Source: Chrysochromulina tobinii (taxonomy: Eukaryota > Haptophyta > Prymnesiales > Chrysochromulinaceae). Taken from it: DNA of 17,143 nt. This document shows positions 1 to 8,263 of the stretch, piece after piece (the first letter of the stretch is position 1; every line of letters starts with the position of its first letter). The stretch is from assembly GCA_001275005.1 (NCBI GenBank), contig JWZX01002832.1:1-17143 (forward strand), read 5' to 3'. The notes beneath the pieces were generated by a model, which worked only from the letters and a program-made list of their open reading frames with translations, was not told the DNA's origin and searched no databases. The position numbers and the translations under genes were made by a program.

Positions 1-2115
1 CGGCGGGCTCGGCGGTGGCGGCGAAGGCGGCGGCGGGAACGGCGGCGGGCTAGGCGGCGGCGGGCTGGGCGGCGGTGGGCTCGGGCTGGGTGGAAGCGGC
101 GGCGACGAGGGCGGGTCCGGCGGCGGCATGAAACGGCCGAGCCCAGCCGGTAAGCACGTCTGGCCCGCTTGGTTCTCCATCACGAAGGCGTAGTTGTAGT
201 ATTGATCGGCAGTCAGGCCTTGAGGCGGCCCCAGGTTGTACCAAACGAGCGGATCGCGCTCGGCAATTGGGTTGGCGCCGCCGCTCTTGGGCCCCACGTA
301 GCAATTGTACGTGTGGTGCTTCAGGATGAACGAGGTCCCAGTAGCGACGGCACCCTGGTTGTTGTACGGGGCCTCGTAAGGGCTGAGGATCAAATCGAAG
401 CCGATGCGGTAAAAGGGCTCGTCCTCGTCGCCGAAGATGAGCATCGTGTTGTCTGAGAGGCCCCATGGCCTGACTCCCCCCATGGGAACCACCCAGCGAT
501 CTTCGGAGTGGTGGTGGCGCAGCTTGAACAAGGTGAAGTCAGTCGGGTCTGGGTACTGCACCACGTCGAAGGCGATCACGTTCCAGTGCGTGCGCCCCTC
601 CGCGAAGACGAGGGGAGCCTCTGGGAGGACTGAACCGCCGGGCATTCCGAATAGTGGGTGAACGTATTTGCCGCCAGTGCCGCCCATCGCCGAGCCCGCT
701 GCTGATCGCAAGTGGCGTAGTGCGATACCGCCGTAACCACACGCAGAGAGAGGCGGCGGCGAGGGAGGCGGCGAGGGAGGCGGCGAGGGAGGCGGCGAGG
801 GCGGCGGTGGGCTCGGCGGCGGGCTCGGCGGCGGGCTCGGCGGCGGCGGGCTCGGCGGTGGCGAGGGCGGCGGCGGGCTCGGTGGCGGTGGCAGCGGCGG
901 CGGCGAGGGCGGCGTGGGTGGCGCAGGCGGCGGCATGAAGCGAGCGAGATTGCCTGGGAAGCAAGTCTCGCCTGCCTCGTTCATCATGAGCAACCCCCAG
1001 TCATCGTGCTCTGCGGGCAAGAAGACGCTCGGTCGAGCGTTCACGTTTGCGAGCCTCGGCTCTGCTCGGAGGACGAGGCGCTCGCCAGGAATGATAGGGT
1101 AGGACGCGTTACCGCCGTACTGCGGTTGGACGATCAGGGGGGCTGTCGTGGGGCGGAGCAGGAAGGAGCCGTCCGGCACATACTGGTTAGACGGGGCGAG
1201 GTTGAAGAAGAAGTCGGGCTTCTCGATCATCGTCCATGCACCGACGGCGCTGGCGCCATCGCCGGCGCCAGTGAGAGCTGGGTCGTCGGAGAAGACGAGC
1301 TGCACGCCCGCGACGACGCCGCCCGCAGAGGGGCTGGCGACGACGTACATGGTCGGGTAGAGCTTAGAGCGCAGCCGGAAGGTGTGTCCATCGCCTCCAC
1401 CGATCGCGAGCGAGGGCATGCAGACGGAGCAGTACGGGTCGGTGATGAGGCAGGCGCCCGTGTTCACGTGAGAGCAGCAGGCGGCGCTTGCGTGGCCGGT
1501 GCATCGGAAGATGCCGCCTGTGTTGACGCACGTGCGGGCGCCCTGGCACTCGGCGTTGCTCGCGCACGTCACGCTCACGTTGAACGTCGGGTCGGCGGGG
1601 TCGGCGGTTAGGATGGCCTCCTGCACGTTGCAGGACGGCGGCACGGTAGGGGGCACGTCAGCCAGCGGCTCGGCGACGAGCGCGAGTGTGTTGAACTGGG
1701 AGGTCGTCTGGCCGGCGCCCACGTTGAAGATGAGGGGCGCGTTATTCAATCCGGTCGGGTGCACGAACATCGGACCCCGAGGTGACGAGGTGGTGCCCCA
1801 GCGCTTGTGGCGGAGCACGAAGCCGTTATCGCCGCATATGTTGACGGGCGGTGGCGTTGGCGGCGGCGTTGGCGGCGGCTCGGGCGGCGGCGAGGGCGGT
1901 GGTGGTGAAGGTGGTGGCAAGGGCGGTGGCGATGGAGGCGGAGGCAACGGCGGGGGTGAGGGCGGTGGTGAGGGGGGAGGAGGTGAGGGCGGCGGCGAGG
2001 GCGGTGGCTTCGGCGGCGGACTGGGAGGCGGACTCCGTGGAGAGGGCGCAAAGGCCGGCGAGAGGAGGACGAGGAAGGAAAGGCGTTTGGGCAAAGAGTG
2101 GAACACGAATCGCAT
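1..2115 (-). CDS. Secreted proline-rich protein with two related globular domains (3' end beyond window)
   Basis: The frame is open for 705 codons, from ATG at 2115 to the left edge, with no stop. It starts with a signal peptide (basic MRF...PKR, then hydrophobic LSFLVLLSPAFA, residues 1-24). A Pro-rich segment (SPPP/SPPPP, about 27-91) follows, then domain 1 (about 92-394), a second Pro-rich linker (395-457), domain 2 (about 459-663) and a third Pro-rich linker that leaves the window. Both domains begin with a CG...LRH stretch and end alike: NEAGETC...RFMPPP and NQAGQTC...RFMPPP. Domain 1 is about 100 residues longer because of a Cys-rich insert with many paired cysteines. N-glycosylation sequons are visible (NVS, NAS). 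The architecture resembles hydroxyproline-rich extracellular matrix proteins such as pherophorins, but I see no specific homology. Inferred role: cell surface or matrix protein; function unknown. G/C-rich third positions support coding on this strand. Confidence 0.85.
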   Translation of the reverse strand, partial: MRFVFHSLPKRLSFLVLLSPAFAPSPRSPPPSPPPKPPPSPPPSPPPPSPPPSPPPLPPPPSPPPLPPPSPPPPSPPPEPPPTPPPTPPPVNICGDNGFVLRHKRWGTTSSPRGPMFVHPTGLNNAPLIFNVGAGQTTSQFNTLALVAEPLADVPPTVPPSCNVQEAILTADPADPTFNVSVTCASNAECQGARTCVNTGGIFRCTGHASAACCSHVNTGACLITDPYCSVCMPSLAIGGGDGHTFRLRSKLYPTMYVVASPSAGGVVAGVQLVFSDDPALTGAGDGASAVGAWTMIEKPDFFFNLAPSNQYVPDGSFLLRPTTAPLIVQPQYGGNASYPIIPGERLVLRAEPRLANVNARPSVFLPAEHDDWGLLMMNEAGETCFPGNLARFMPPPAPPTPPSPPPLPPPPSPPPPSPPPSPPPPSPPPSPPPSPPPPSPPPSPPPSPPPSPPPLSACGYGGIALRHLRSAAGSAMGGTGGKYVHPLFGMPGGSVLPEAPLVFAEGRTHWNVIAFDVVQYPDPTDFTLFKLRHHHSEDRWVVPMGGVRPWGLSDNTMLIFGDEDEPFYRIGFDLILSPYEAPYNNQGAVATGTSFILKHHTYNCYVGPKSGGANPIAERDPLVWYNLGPPQGLTADQYYNYAFVMENQAGQTCLPAGLGRFMPPPDPPSSPPLPPSPSPPPPSPPPPSPPPFPPPPSPPPPSPP

Positions 2116-2373
2116 TTCAAAGGAGCGTTGAACATCAGGATGCTCAAATGCGAGTATGCATGCGCACCCCCCTTTCAAAGAGCGCGCCGCCCAAGGGTGC
2201 ATGCAAAACGAAAAGATCACATTTCGTTCAACACTTTTGAAGGCACAGATTCTTGGCGCCTTCACGTACGCCATCTCTGGTCGCAGCTTGCTACCCGCTC
2301 GCGGTCGGTGGCGAGAGCGGCTGCGAGTGAAGCTGCGAGTGCGGCTGCAAGTGCAGCTGCGGTCGCGGCCACC
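2116..2373. promoter_or_regulatory. Divergent 5' region between the proline-rich secreted gene and the BTB gene
   Basis: This stretch separates the start of the leftward secreted-protein gene (2115) from the first good ATG of the rightward BTB gene (2374), so it should hold the 5' UTRs and promoters of both. Small ORFs cross it in several frames, none with recognisable protein character. No clear TATA box was seen. Confidence 0.4.
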
Positions 2374-2401
2374 ATGGCTGAAGGCAGCAGCAGCAGCAGC
2401 A
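2374..2401 (+). other. Candidate true start of the BTB protein: strong Kozak ATG and Ser repeat
   Basis: An ATG at 2374 has an ideal Kozak context (GCCACCATGG) and begins MAEGSSSSSSGD, with an AGC run encoding the serines. Its frame ends at 2574 inside the BTB domain sequence, whereas the BTB frame has an in-frame TGA at 2426-2428 and no ATG before the domain. A one-base frame change between 2402 and about 2480 would join them. I found no GT-AG intron of the right length, so either a sequence indel or an upstream exon is needed. Confidence 0.4.
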
Positions 2402-2476
2402 GTGGCGACCTCGGCAACCGGCCAATGAAGCGAGGCACGCGGCGATGGCGGCAGCGAGGCACGCCCGCAGCCCCTC

Positions 2477-3517
2477 TTGACCATCTCCGGCGTCGACAGC
2501 CCCCGCACCTGTGGCCCGGGCATTGCCAGCTTGTGGCGCGAGGGCCTCGTTACCGACTGCATCGTCGTCGTTGAGGGCCGAGAGTTTGCGGCTCACCGCG
2601 TGGTGCTCGCTGCTGCATCGCCCTTCATGAAGGCGGCCTTCGCAAGCGGCATGCAAGAGAGCATCTCAGCCCGCGTGACGCTGCGGGATATGCGCGCCGC
2701 CGTTTTTGAGGCTGTGATCACATTCATGTACGAGAATGCGACGTCGGTTCCCGAGGCCGACATCGCCGAGGTCCTGCAGGCTGCCCGCCTGCTGCAGGAG
2801 CAGGAGCTCACGAACGCGACGCTCAATCTGCTCATCGCAAGGCTCAGCCCAGCCTCGTGCATCGAAACGTGGCGGATGGGCGACGTGTTGTCTCTACCCT
2901 CCCTCGCCCATCGGGCCAAGTTGTTCGCCCTCAAGCATCTTTCGGAAGTGTCGGCGCAGGATAGCTTTGCGACGCTGCCGGCGGCGTGGTTGCATGAGCT
3001 GCTGCGGAGCGACGAGCTGGCGGTGGCAGGCGAGCAAGTTGTCTACCGCGCCCTGCAACAGTGGTACGGGCTGCAGCAGCCCAGCGCCGTCGCGATGAGC
3101 GATCTCGACCTGCTCCTGCGCACCGTGCGCTGGGCCCTGCTGCCTCAGGAGACGGTCAATGAAGCCAACGGTGACGCGATGGTCCGCGCGTCCGCCGACG
3201 GCATGGCCATCGTCGCCGTCTCCTTCCAAGACGCGTTGTTCGGCCGGCCGCCCAAGCTCCGAAAGAGTGCTGCTCAGATCAACCAAGACGCGATGGATGA
3301 GAGACTCGGCCGGCGCGTCGTTCACAATGCACGGCTGCCAAAGTCGATGGCAGATAAGGTGCCAGCTGACTGGACCGCCCGGCAGTACTGGTACGAGAAG
3401 AAGGAGAAGCGCGTCTGGGTGTTTGCGCACCCAATCCACGGCGAGTACAGGTCGATCGAGATGATGACACTAAAGATCTGTACATTGGAATCGGTGGCAC
3501 TTCTCGATACATTGTAA
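2477..3517 (+). CDS. BTB-BACK domain protein (5' end unresolved)
   Basis: The visible frame of about 346 codons has a BTB/POZ domain in its first 110 residues: TDCIVVVEGREFAAHRVVLAA, then SPFMKAAF, matches the family core D-x-V-hydrophobic, F-x-A-H+-x-V-L-A. It is followed by a helical BACK-like region (about 110-260) with repeated Leu/Trp helices. The last 80 residues (QYWYEKKEKRVWVFAHP) match nothing I recognise, and no Kelch repeats are present. BTB-BACK proteins commonly dimerise and act as substrate adaptors for Cullin-3 ubiquitin ligases; that role is inferred from the family. The frame begins after an in-frame TGA at 2426-2428 and contains no early ATG, and position 2477 is TTG, so the real start lies elsewhere, probably the Kozak ATG at 2374. 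The stop is TAA at 3515-3517. Confidence 0.8.
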   Translation: MTISGVDSPRTCGPGIASLWREGLVTDCIVVVEGREFAAHRVVLAAASPFMKAAFASGMQESISARVTLRDMRAAVFEAVITFMYENATSVPEADIAEVLQAARLLQEQELTNATLNLLIARLSPASCIETWRMGDVLSLPSLAHRAKLFALKHLSEVSAQDSFATLPAAWLHELLRSDELAVAGEQVVYRALQQWYGLQQPSAVAMSDLDLLLRTVRWALLPQETVNEANGDAMVRASADGMAIVAVSFQDALFGRPPKLRKSAAQINQDAMDERLGRRVVHNARLPKSMADKVPADWTARQYWYEKKEKRVWVFAHPIHGEYRSIEMMTLKICTLESVALLDTL

Positions 3518-4375
3518 CGATATGGCACTCGATATGGCCACTCGATGAAGACTCACCACGCCAGCAAACAGCAACACGGCACCCGTGCAAACGACGTCGT
3601 ATACCATTCGGTAACATCCGTTAACATCCGTAACATCCGTCCTCGACGGTGCAGGCAGCCGCGTTTGTGCGCGTTTGCGGCCATCCCTCGGGCGGGGCCA
3701 TTGCGGGCCAGCTTTTGCGAGCCGAACTCGACGCGTGAACCAGGTGACCGCGCTGTGTTTGACATGCGGCACATAGAACACTGCTGTGCCGTGCGTACTG
3801 AATGTGTACTGTGTGTGTCTCGTGTCTGTGACACTGACAGCTGTGTAGCTCGGTGTCGTGTGATCTGCTGCGCGCGCCGGCGTGCGTGGCCGCCGTGCCC
3901 GTGGGCCTGTCGCCTGAAACAGCGTGTCGGAGCTCGGACGGCCGCGTGACCGGACCACGCCGAACCCAGACCACGCACCGTAAACCGCACGCACCCCGCT
4001 CCCAGGGCCCAGGGCGCGCGCGCGCCGGGGCGGCCCGGATTGCCATATGCCAATCCAGGGGCGGGGCCGGGCGCGGAGCTGTGCGCGGCCCGACGTGGGC
4101 GGCGAGTGTATTTGATTCTCTCGGACGTAAGCTCGTTAAGGGACTGATATTTATAATTGTGAATGCCGCGGACCGGACGGTCACGGTGGGGGTGCGGGTG
4201 GCGCTGGTGGCCGAGCGTGAGCGTGTGTTCTCACACAATTCCGCCCGTTTAAGCTCAACCCGCTACAACTCCACGCAGCTTCTCCGAGTCGTTCCGGTGA
4301 CGTCGGTGAGAGCTCGTACCATGCAGTGTCTGTGGCCAATCTCCATCGCTCTCGCATCTCAACCGTCGCATCATC
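3518..4375. other. Gap between convergent genes, no gene recognised
   Basis: These 858 bases lie between the 3' ends of the BTB gene and the leftward gene at 4376-4883. ORFs exist in several frames but look like GC-rich noise. Visible structure: three near-tandem copies of TAACATCCG at 3612-3639; an imperfect inverted repeat GGATTG-C-CATATG-C-CAATCC at 4037-4056; an AT-rich TATA-like patch (GATATTTATAATTG, about 4145-4158) in GC-rich surroundings; and a GTGTG/CACAC hairpin near 4226. An unannotated RNA or exon could sit here, but nothing proves it. Confidence 0.4.
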
Positions 4376-4883
4376 TCAGCCGACCATCGAGCCCATCTTG
4401 CCGTCCGATCGGCTTTGCGTGTAGGACAGCGACAGGTAGGGCACCGTCTGCGGTGCAGGTGGCGCGGTCGAAAACTGCTTCAGGCCTAGCGGAGGGTCCA
4501 TCGGTGCGTACGGCTGTCCGGGAAGGAGGTACTGACCCACTGAGTGTTTGCCGTGCTGCCCGTACATCTTGAAGCGGGTCTCTGGGTATGCCTCACAGGT
4601 GTAGTGGCTCTTGTGCAGAACGCGCGAGCCAACCCATCACCTCGAGCGGCCAGCGCACGCTGCGTGGGTCGGTCTTCAGCCCGAACGGATCCTCCGGATC
4701 GTGCTTGCCACTCGTGTGAGCCTTCGCAGGAGGCGTCCATTCCACCTTGGGTTGCTCCGCCTTCCATTCCTCGAAGAACTTTTGCGCCGCTGCGGAGCGA
4801 AGCAAGGGGTCGGCCGCTTTGAGGTTGGGTACCTTTGAGGGATCCCATGGCATGGTTGGCTGCGATCGGGCGAGGCCGAGCAC
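4376..4883 (-). CDS. Small conserved-looking protein of unknown function, with a one-base frame break
   Basis: Two leftward frames, 4883 to about 4622 and about 4621 to 4376, look like one protein of about 158-168 residues. The first starts at ATG 4883 (MLGLARSQPT) or, more plausibly, at ATG 4853 (MPWDPSKVPNLKAADP) in an ACCATG context, and contains QKFFEEWKAEQPKVEW. The second contains HKSHYTCEAYPETRFKMYG and ends SRSDGKMGSMVG with a TGA stop. The frame changes by one base near 4620, beside a CGCGCG run, where the text reads coherently across the break. A 31-nt GT-AG intron (4640-4610) would also restore the frame but is implausibly short. The protein is rich in Pro, Tyr, His and Trp, with no membrane span or known motif. 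An extended structural or scaffold protein is conceivable; the family is not recognised. Confidence 0.6.
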
Positions 4884-5241
4884 GTCAAGGGGCCGTCCAC
4901 AACGCGCCCGAAGAAAACGACGACTTCAAGAGCTCAATGCGACGCGCCGACCCACGCACACACCAGGGCCCCCAAACCCGGACGTCGAGCACCTCGCGGC
5001 CTCGTGTCTCAATTCCTTCTCCTGTCTTGATTAAGTTCTTACATGTAGTTTGTTTGCTACGGGAACACGGCATCGTGATAATCGAATCCATGTATCCTCG
5101 CACAAGAACGAGTACTGTCATGTACGAGGAGATAGAAGATCTGAATGAAAAGCATCGCATCCCCACTGTAAGTATGCACACCCGCGGCGTGTGCGGTTAC
5201 GTGTTGCAACCCCACGCTCGCGCTCTCCGGGATTGCAGACT
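4884..5241. promoter_or_regulatory. Spacer: upstream region of the 4376-4883 gene and 3' flank of the TTL-like gene
   Basis: These 358 bases separate two leftward genes. They should contain the 3' UTR of the TTL-like gene and the promoter of the small gene to its left. AT content is higher around 5030-5160 than in the flanking genes. A CGATCGCAG followed by CAACCATGCC near 4860 could be a splice acceptor just before ATG 4853. No convincing coding frame was seen. Confidence 0.35.
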
Positions 5242-6705
5242 TCATGTTGTTGTGCCAAGTTTGGCGCACTTGCACTCAAAGTAGCCGCACTTGGTGCACT
5301 TGCCCTGCTCCTTAGGTGTCTCCTCGCGCGCCACATCCGAGAGGAGAAAGTCGCGCACCACAAACTGGCGCTCGTACTTCTTCTTTTGGGACTGTTTGAA
5401 CGTCATGTACACCTGGTGCTCCTGGAGCTCCCGAGCGGCCACGTCGGTGGGCGCGGCCGCGTGGTCGCCGTAGCCCGCGGCCCGCACCTGCAGCCAGCGG
5501 CCTGCCTTTGGGGGAGGCCCAGCCGGCGCTGCCGGCAAGATGCACAGCGAGCAGAGGTCTTCGAAGAGAGGGGTCGTGAGTCGTTGAACTGTGCGGGGGT
5601 GGAAGGTCCCAAAGGCGCAGTTGATGTTGCACTCCATCAGGTGGACGCGCCCCGACTCGGCGACGACGAGATCACATGCGAAGAGCTCAAAGTGGCGAGA
5701 TCGCTCGGACGGATCTCCCCGGGCGGCCTTTAAGCCGGAGGCGATCATCGGCGCGACGGCGTCGGCGAGGTCGGCCATCATCGGCACGATCTCTGCGTGG
5801 AGGAGCTCGGCGTAGGGCGGCCAGTCGTGTGCAAGGCGCTCGATGTCGTCGAGCGTGCGCCCCTCCTGGCTAGTCGACTCCCAGCCCGTCTGCACATACT
5901 TGTTGGTGATGTGCACTCGCACGTCGCGCGAGGCCGCATCGTACGGCACGCACGCGAGGCGCATGAGCGCGCCATCGTACGTGTATGCCGACCCGTCGCC
6001 GCGGAGCAGCACGTACTGGCGCATCTCAAATTTGCGCCCGTCACAAAGCATCGGGCGCTCCTCGTACTCCTGCACCACGTAGCAATAGCCTCCGGCCACG
6101 TCCTTCTTCACCAGTCGGCGTACAGTCCGATCGAAGAGAGAGGCCGAGAAACCGTTGGAGGCGTGCGCATCCTTGATGATCCACCAGCGCGGCTCGGTAC
6201 AGCTCGGATCCGCCCACCGATCGCGAAGCGCGCCCACGCGCGCGTCGTCCCACTCGCCATACACAACGTGCGTAATCAGCGGCTGCGTTCGCGTGAATCG
6301 GCGCGAGAGCAGTGCGAGCAGCGCCTTGTCGTCGAGCAGCAGCGCGTTCGGAAGGCTGTTGAGGACGGGCGCGCAGTCCTTGGGCAGCTTTTGCTTCGTG
6401 AGCTGCCAGACAAGCGTGGCGCCGGCCGGTGTGGCCGTCGCTTGCCAGCCGTGGCGCTCGAGGATGGGCTGCAGCCAGCGTTTGTGGTTTGATGAGTTGA
6501 TGCAAAAGGTGCCGGCGCCGCAGCCGAACGCGATGCCTCCAGGAGGTATTTGTGTGTACGCAGGCATATTTGCGGAAGCGGTTGCAGCGTCCGCTTCGCG
6601 AGTGGATGCCGCGAGCAAGAACGTCTGCGACATCCTTGTTTGACGAATCGCAAGTTTAGCATGGACAAGTTTCTGAACTTTGGAACGGTCTGTCTCATCA
6701 CACAT
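5242..6705 (-). CDS. Tubulin-tyrosine-ligase-like (TTLL) protein
   Basis: The 487-residue frame carries the TTL-type ATP-grasp core in order: WWIIKDAHASNG (174-185, nucleotide-binding lysine region), VVQEYEERPMLCDGRKFEMR (210-229, equivalent to the family QKYIExPLLxxGRKFDIR block), YTYDGALMRLA (241-251), VHITNKYVQ (264-272, the HLTN block) and FELFACDLVV...MECNIN (339-362, the metal-binding E-x-N region). Family members ligate Tyr, Glu or Gly to tubulin or other proteins; the substrate cannot be read from the sequence. Unusual features are the N-terminal FGCGAGTFC stretch and a C-terminal tail of about 90 residues ending in CTKCGYFECKC (470-480), which looks like a small metal-binding cluster. 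The start is uncertain: Met1 at 6705, Met25 and Met47 are all possible. The stop is TGA at 5242-5244, with no hairpin suggesting readthrough. Confidence 0.85.
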   Translation of the reverse strand: MCDETDRSKVQKLVHAKLAIRQTRMSQTFLLAASTREADAATASANMPAYTQIPPGGIAFGCGAGTFCINSSNHKRWLQPILERHGWQATATPAGATLVWQLTKQKLPKDCAPVLNSLPNALLLDDKALLALLSRRFTRTQPLITHVVYGEWDDARVGALRDRWADPSCTEPRWWIIKDAHASNGFSASLFDRTVRRLVKKDVAGGYCYVVQEYEERPMLCDGRKFEMRQYVLLRGDGSAYTYDGALMRLACVPYDAASRDVRVHITNKYVQTGWESTSQEGRTLDDIERLAHDWPPYAELLHAEIVPMMADLADAVAPMIASGLKAARGDPSERSRHFELFACDLVVAESGRVHLMECNINCAFGTFHPRTVQRLTTPLFEDLCSLCILPAAPAGPPPKAGRWLQVRAAGYGDHAAAPTDVAARELQEHQVYMTFKQSQKKKYERQFVVRDFLLSDVAREETPKEQGKCTKCGYFECKCAKLGTTT

Positions 6706-6892
6706 CCCCTTCGTGACGTTGTTTCGTCTCCGTGTTTGACAGTGTGTGAGACTGAAACTAAAGGCACCAAAGGCGGTGGAGATTGAAGGTGCCTAACATT
6801 GCCGTTACTTCTGCAAGCTAATTAGTTGGCGACACAATCGCACTCACCCTCACAGTTCATCACTGTCGCGACCCGCAAGACACGCACGACGC

Positions 6893-7573
6893 TCATGACC
6901 CCGTAAGCAGCTTCGCCGCCATCGCCTGCACCTTTTGCTCTGCCGCGTCCTCCATTTTGTGCGCTTCCTCAATCGCTTTCTCCAGCTCCTCCTCGAGCTT
7001 CACGCGCCGTTGAACCATCTCCTCGTACTCGGTGAAAGCCTGGTCGAGCGGGATCAGGGTCGCCCGCGTCTGCTCCGCCGCCTGACGCGCTGCGGCTTTG
7101 CGCTTCTCCAGCTCCGCAGCATCAATCTTATCCTCCATGAATTCCCTGAAGGCCGGCTGGATGTGATACTCGATGACCCTCTCCGCAGCCACCTCGCACG
7201 CACTGCGCGCTGAGTCGACCGACGCCTGCACTTCGAATTTAGGTCCCTTTTGCCGACCAGAGGCTCGCTGGAACACAGGGGCTGAGAATGGCACAGCCCC
7301 ACCACTGAAACGGTCCCTACCAATCCTTGGGTCCATGCCCACCGGTGCGGGTCCGCCTGCAAGTGCGGGTCCGCCCGCCAGCGTGGGCTGCTGCTGCTGC
7401 TGCTGTTGCATCATGTAGCGGTCGAGACCCATGCGTGGCGTGAAATTCGCCGGTGGCTGCTGCTGCTGTTGCTGCTGCATCGTCAACGCGAAGGAGCGCC
7501 GCAGGACCGGAACGGCGGCCGTTGGAGCAAGTCGAAGGGCTGGGATCGACACGAACAGCACCATGAGCAGCAT
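6893..7573 (-). CDS. Small coiled-coil protein with hydrophobic leader and poly-Gln runs
   Basis: I chose ATG 7573 because it gives a 226-residue protein opening with a hydrophobic leader (MLLMVLFVSIPALRLAP) followed by RRSFALTM. The frame extends upstream to 7840, but that part lacks protein-like composition. The leader looks like a signal peptide, and the basic, Ser/Phe/Ala segment after it resembles bipartite plastid targeting in algae with secondary plastids; this is an inference. Two Gln runs (seven residues each) flank FTPRMGLDRYM. A Gly/Pro/Ala linker follows, then a charged helical region (about 110-220) containing FREFMEDKIDAAELEKRKAAA and KLEEELEKAIEEAHKMEDAAE, a likely coiled coil. 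I recognise no family. The stop is TGA at 6893-6895. Confidence 0.7.
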   Translation of the reverse strand: MLLMVLFVSIPALRLAPTAAVPVLRRSFALTMQQQQQQQPPANFTPRMGLDRYMMQQQQQQQPTLAGGPALAGGPAPVGMDPRIGRDRFSGGAVPFSAPVFQRASGRQKGPKFEVQASVDSARSACEVAAERVIEYHIQPAFREFMEDKIDAAELEKRKAAARQAAEQTRATLIPLDQAFTEYEEMVQRRVKLEEELEKAIEEAHKMEDAAEQKVQAMAAKLLTGS

Positions 7574-8263
7574 ATGCTCGTCACAAAGGTCTGCTTGTGT
7601 CGCGGGGCAACAAAAGTACGCTTTCTCTGAGCTTCTACCGGGGACGATCTGGCGGTGGTGTGAAGCGCTCTGCGCCGCGCCGTGTGAACAGGGGACCCCA
7701 TCCACACGGTGTGTTGGGTGTCGAGTTATACACATTGACTGTGAATGGCTGTTCTTCCAATCGTCCACCATATCGTCCTTACGCGAGTCGCCACCAGGCT
7801 GCGCTCTACGCACAGCGACAGCGCACACATTTATCACCACTCACTCTGCATGGAAGAGCCCCTCCTCCTCAATCATGGGAACATCATCACGGTGTTGAAC
7901 TCCTCTGAGCATCCTCCCTCATGGCCTCACTGTCCGTATTCTGGGAACATAATCACGGTGATAAACTCCTCTGAGCATCCTCCCTCATGGCCTCACTGTC
8001 CGTATCATGGGAACATCATCACGGGGAGACAGCATCAGCCATCACGCATCACGCACAACGAAGGGCACCAGAGACTGCTGCAGCTCCGCTTCGCCGAAGA
8101 ACTTGTTGTTGAACTTCAACAAGAAATCACACGGCCTCACAGACGGGAAGCCCAGGCCCCATACTGCATAACTGTACGTGATGCATTTACATGATGGTGA
8201 GCCAATGGCCCCTAAATCCCATGTTAAATCCGGATAGCGAGCCGCGAGGGGCAGAGAGCGCTC
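7574..8263. promoter_or_regulatory. Spacer: upstream of the 6893-7573 gene and 3' flank of the 8264-9715 gene
   Basis: These 690 bases lie between two leftward genes. They contain the 66-bp tandem repeat described separately and a small hairpin (TTGTTGAA-C-TTCAACAA, about 8105-8121). A rightward frame (7745-8194) runs through the repeat because 66 is a multiple of three, but its composition is not protein-like outside the repeat. Confidence 0.4.
7872..8030. repeat. 66-bp tandem repeat, about 2.3 copies
   Basis: The motif TGGGAACATCATCACGG occurs at 7876, 7942 (one A for C change) and 8008, exactly 66 bp apart. The intervening text (CTCCTCTGAGCATCCTCCC..., TCACTGTCCGTAT) is almost identical between copies. 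The third copy ends after about 23 bases. The low divergence suggests a recent local duplication. Confidence 0.85.

Noticed and set aside
1499-2131. Rightward Gly-rich ORFs opposite the proline-rich gene
   Set aside because: They are the antisense of (SPPP)n linkers; the minus frame has a signal peptide, domains and good codon usage.
2402-2470. GT-AG intron joining ATG 2374 to the BTB frame
   Set aside because: Its 69-nt length does not change the frame as required; no other GT donor lies in the interval.
3853-4572. Rightward 239-codon ORF
   Set aside because: It has no protein-like features and overlaps the better-supported leftward gene at 4376-4883.
5242-5244. TGA ending the TTL-like gene as a selenocysteine codon
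   Set aside because: The downstream frame is short with no conserved sequence, and no SECIS-like hairpin was seen.
7841-7898. Upstream extension of the coiled-coil gene beyond ATG 7573
   Set aside because: The extra residues lack coding character, and ATG 7573 gives a clear hydrophobic leader.
7872-8030. CRISPR-like array
   Set aside because: Contiguous 66-bp copies without unique spacers in a eukaryotic context are a simple tandem duplication.
7745-8194. Rightward ORF through the 66-bp repeat as a gene
   Set aside because: It stays open mainly because the repeat unit is a multiple of three; the flanks are not protein-like.
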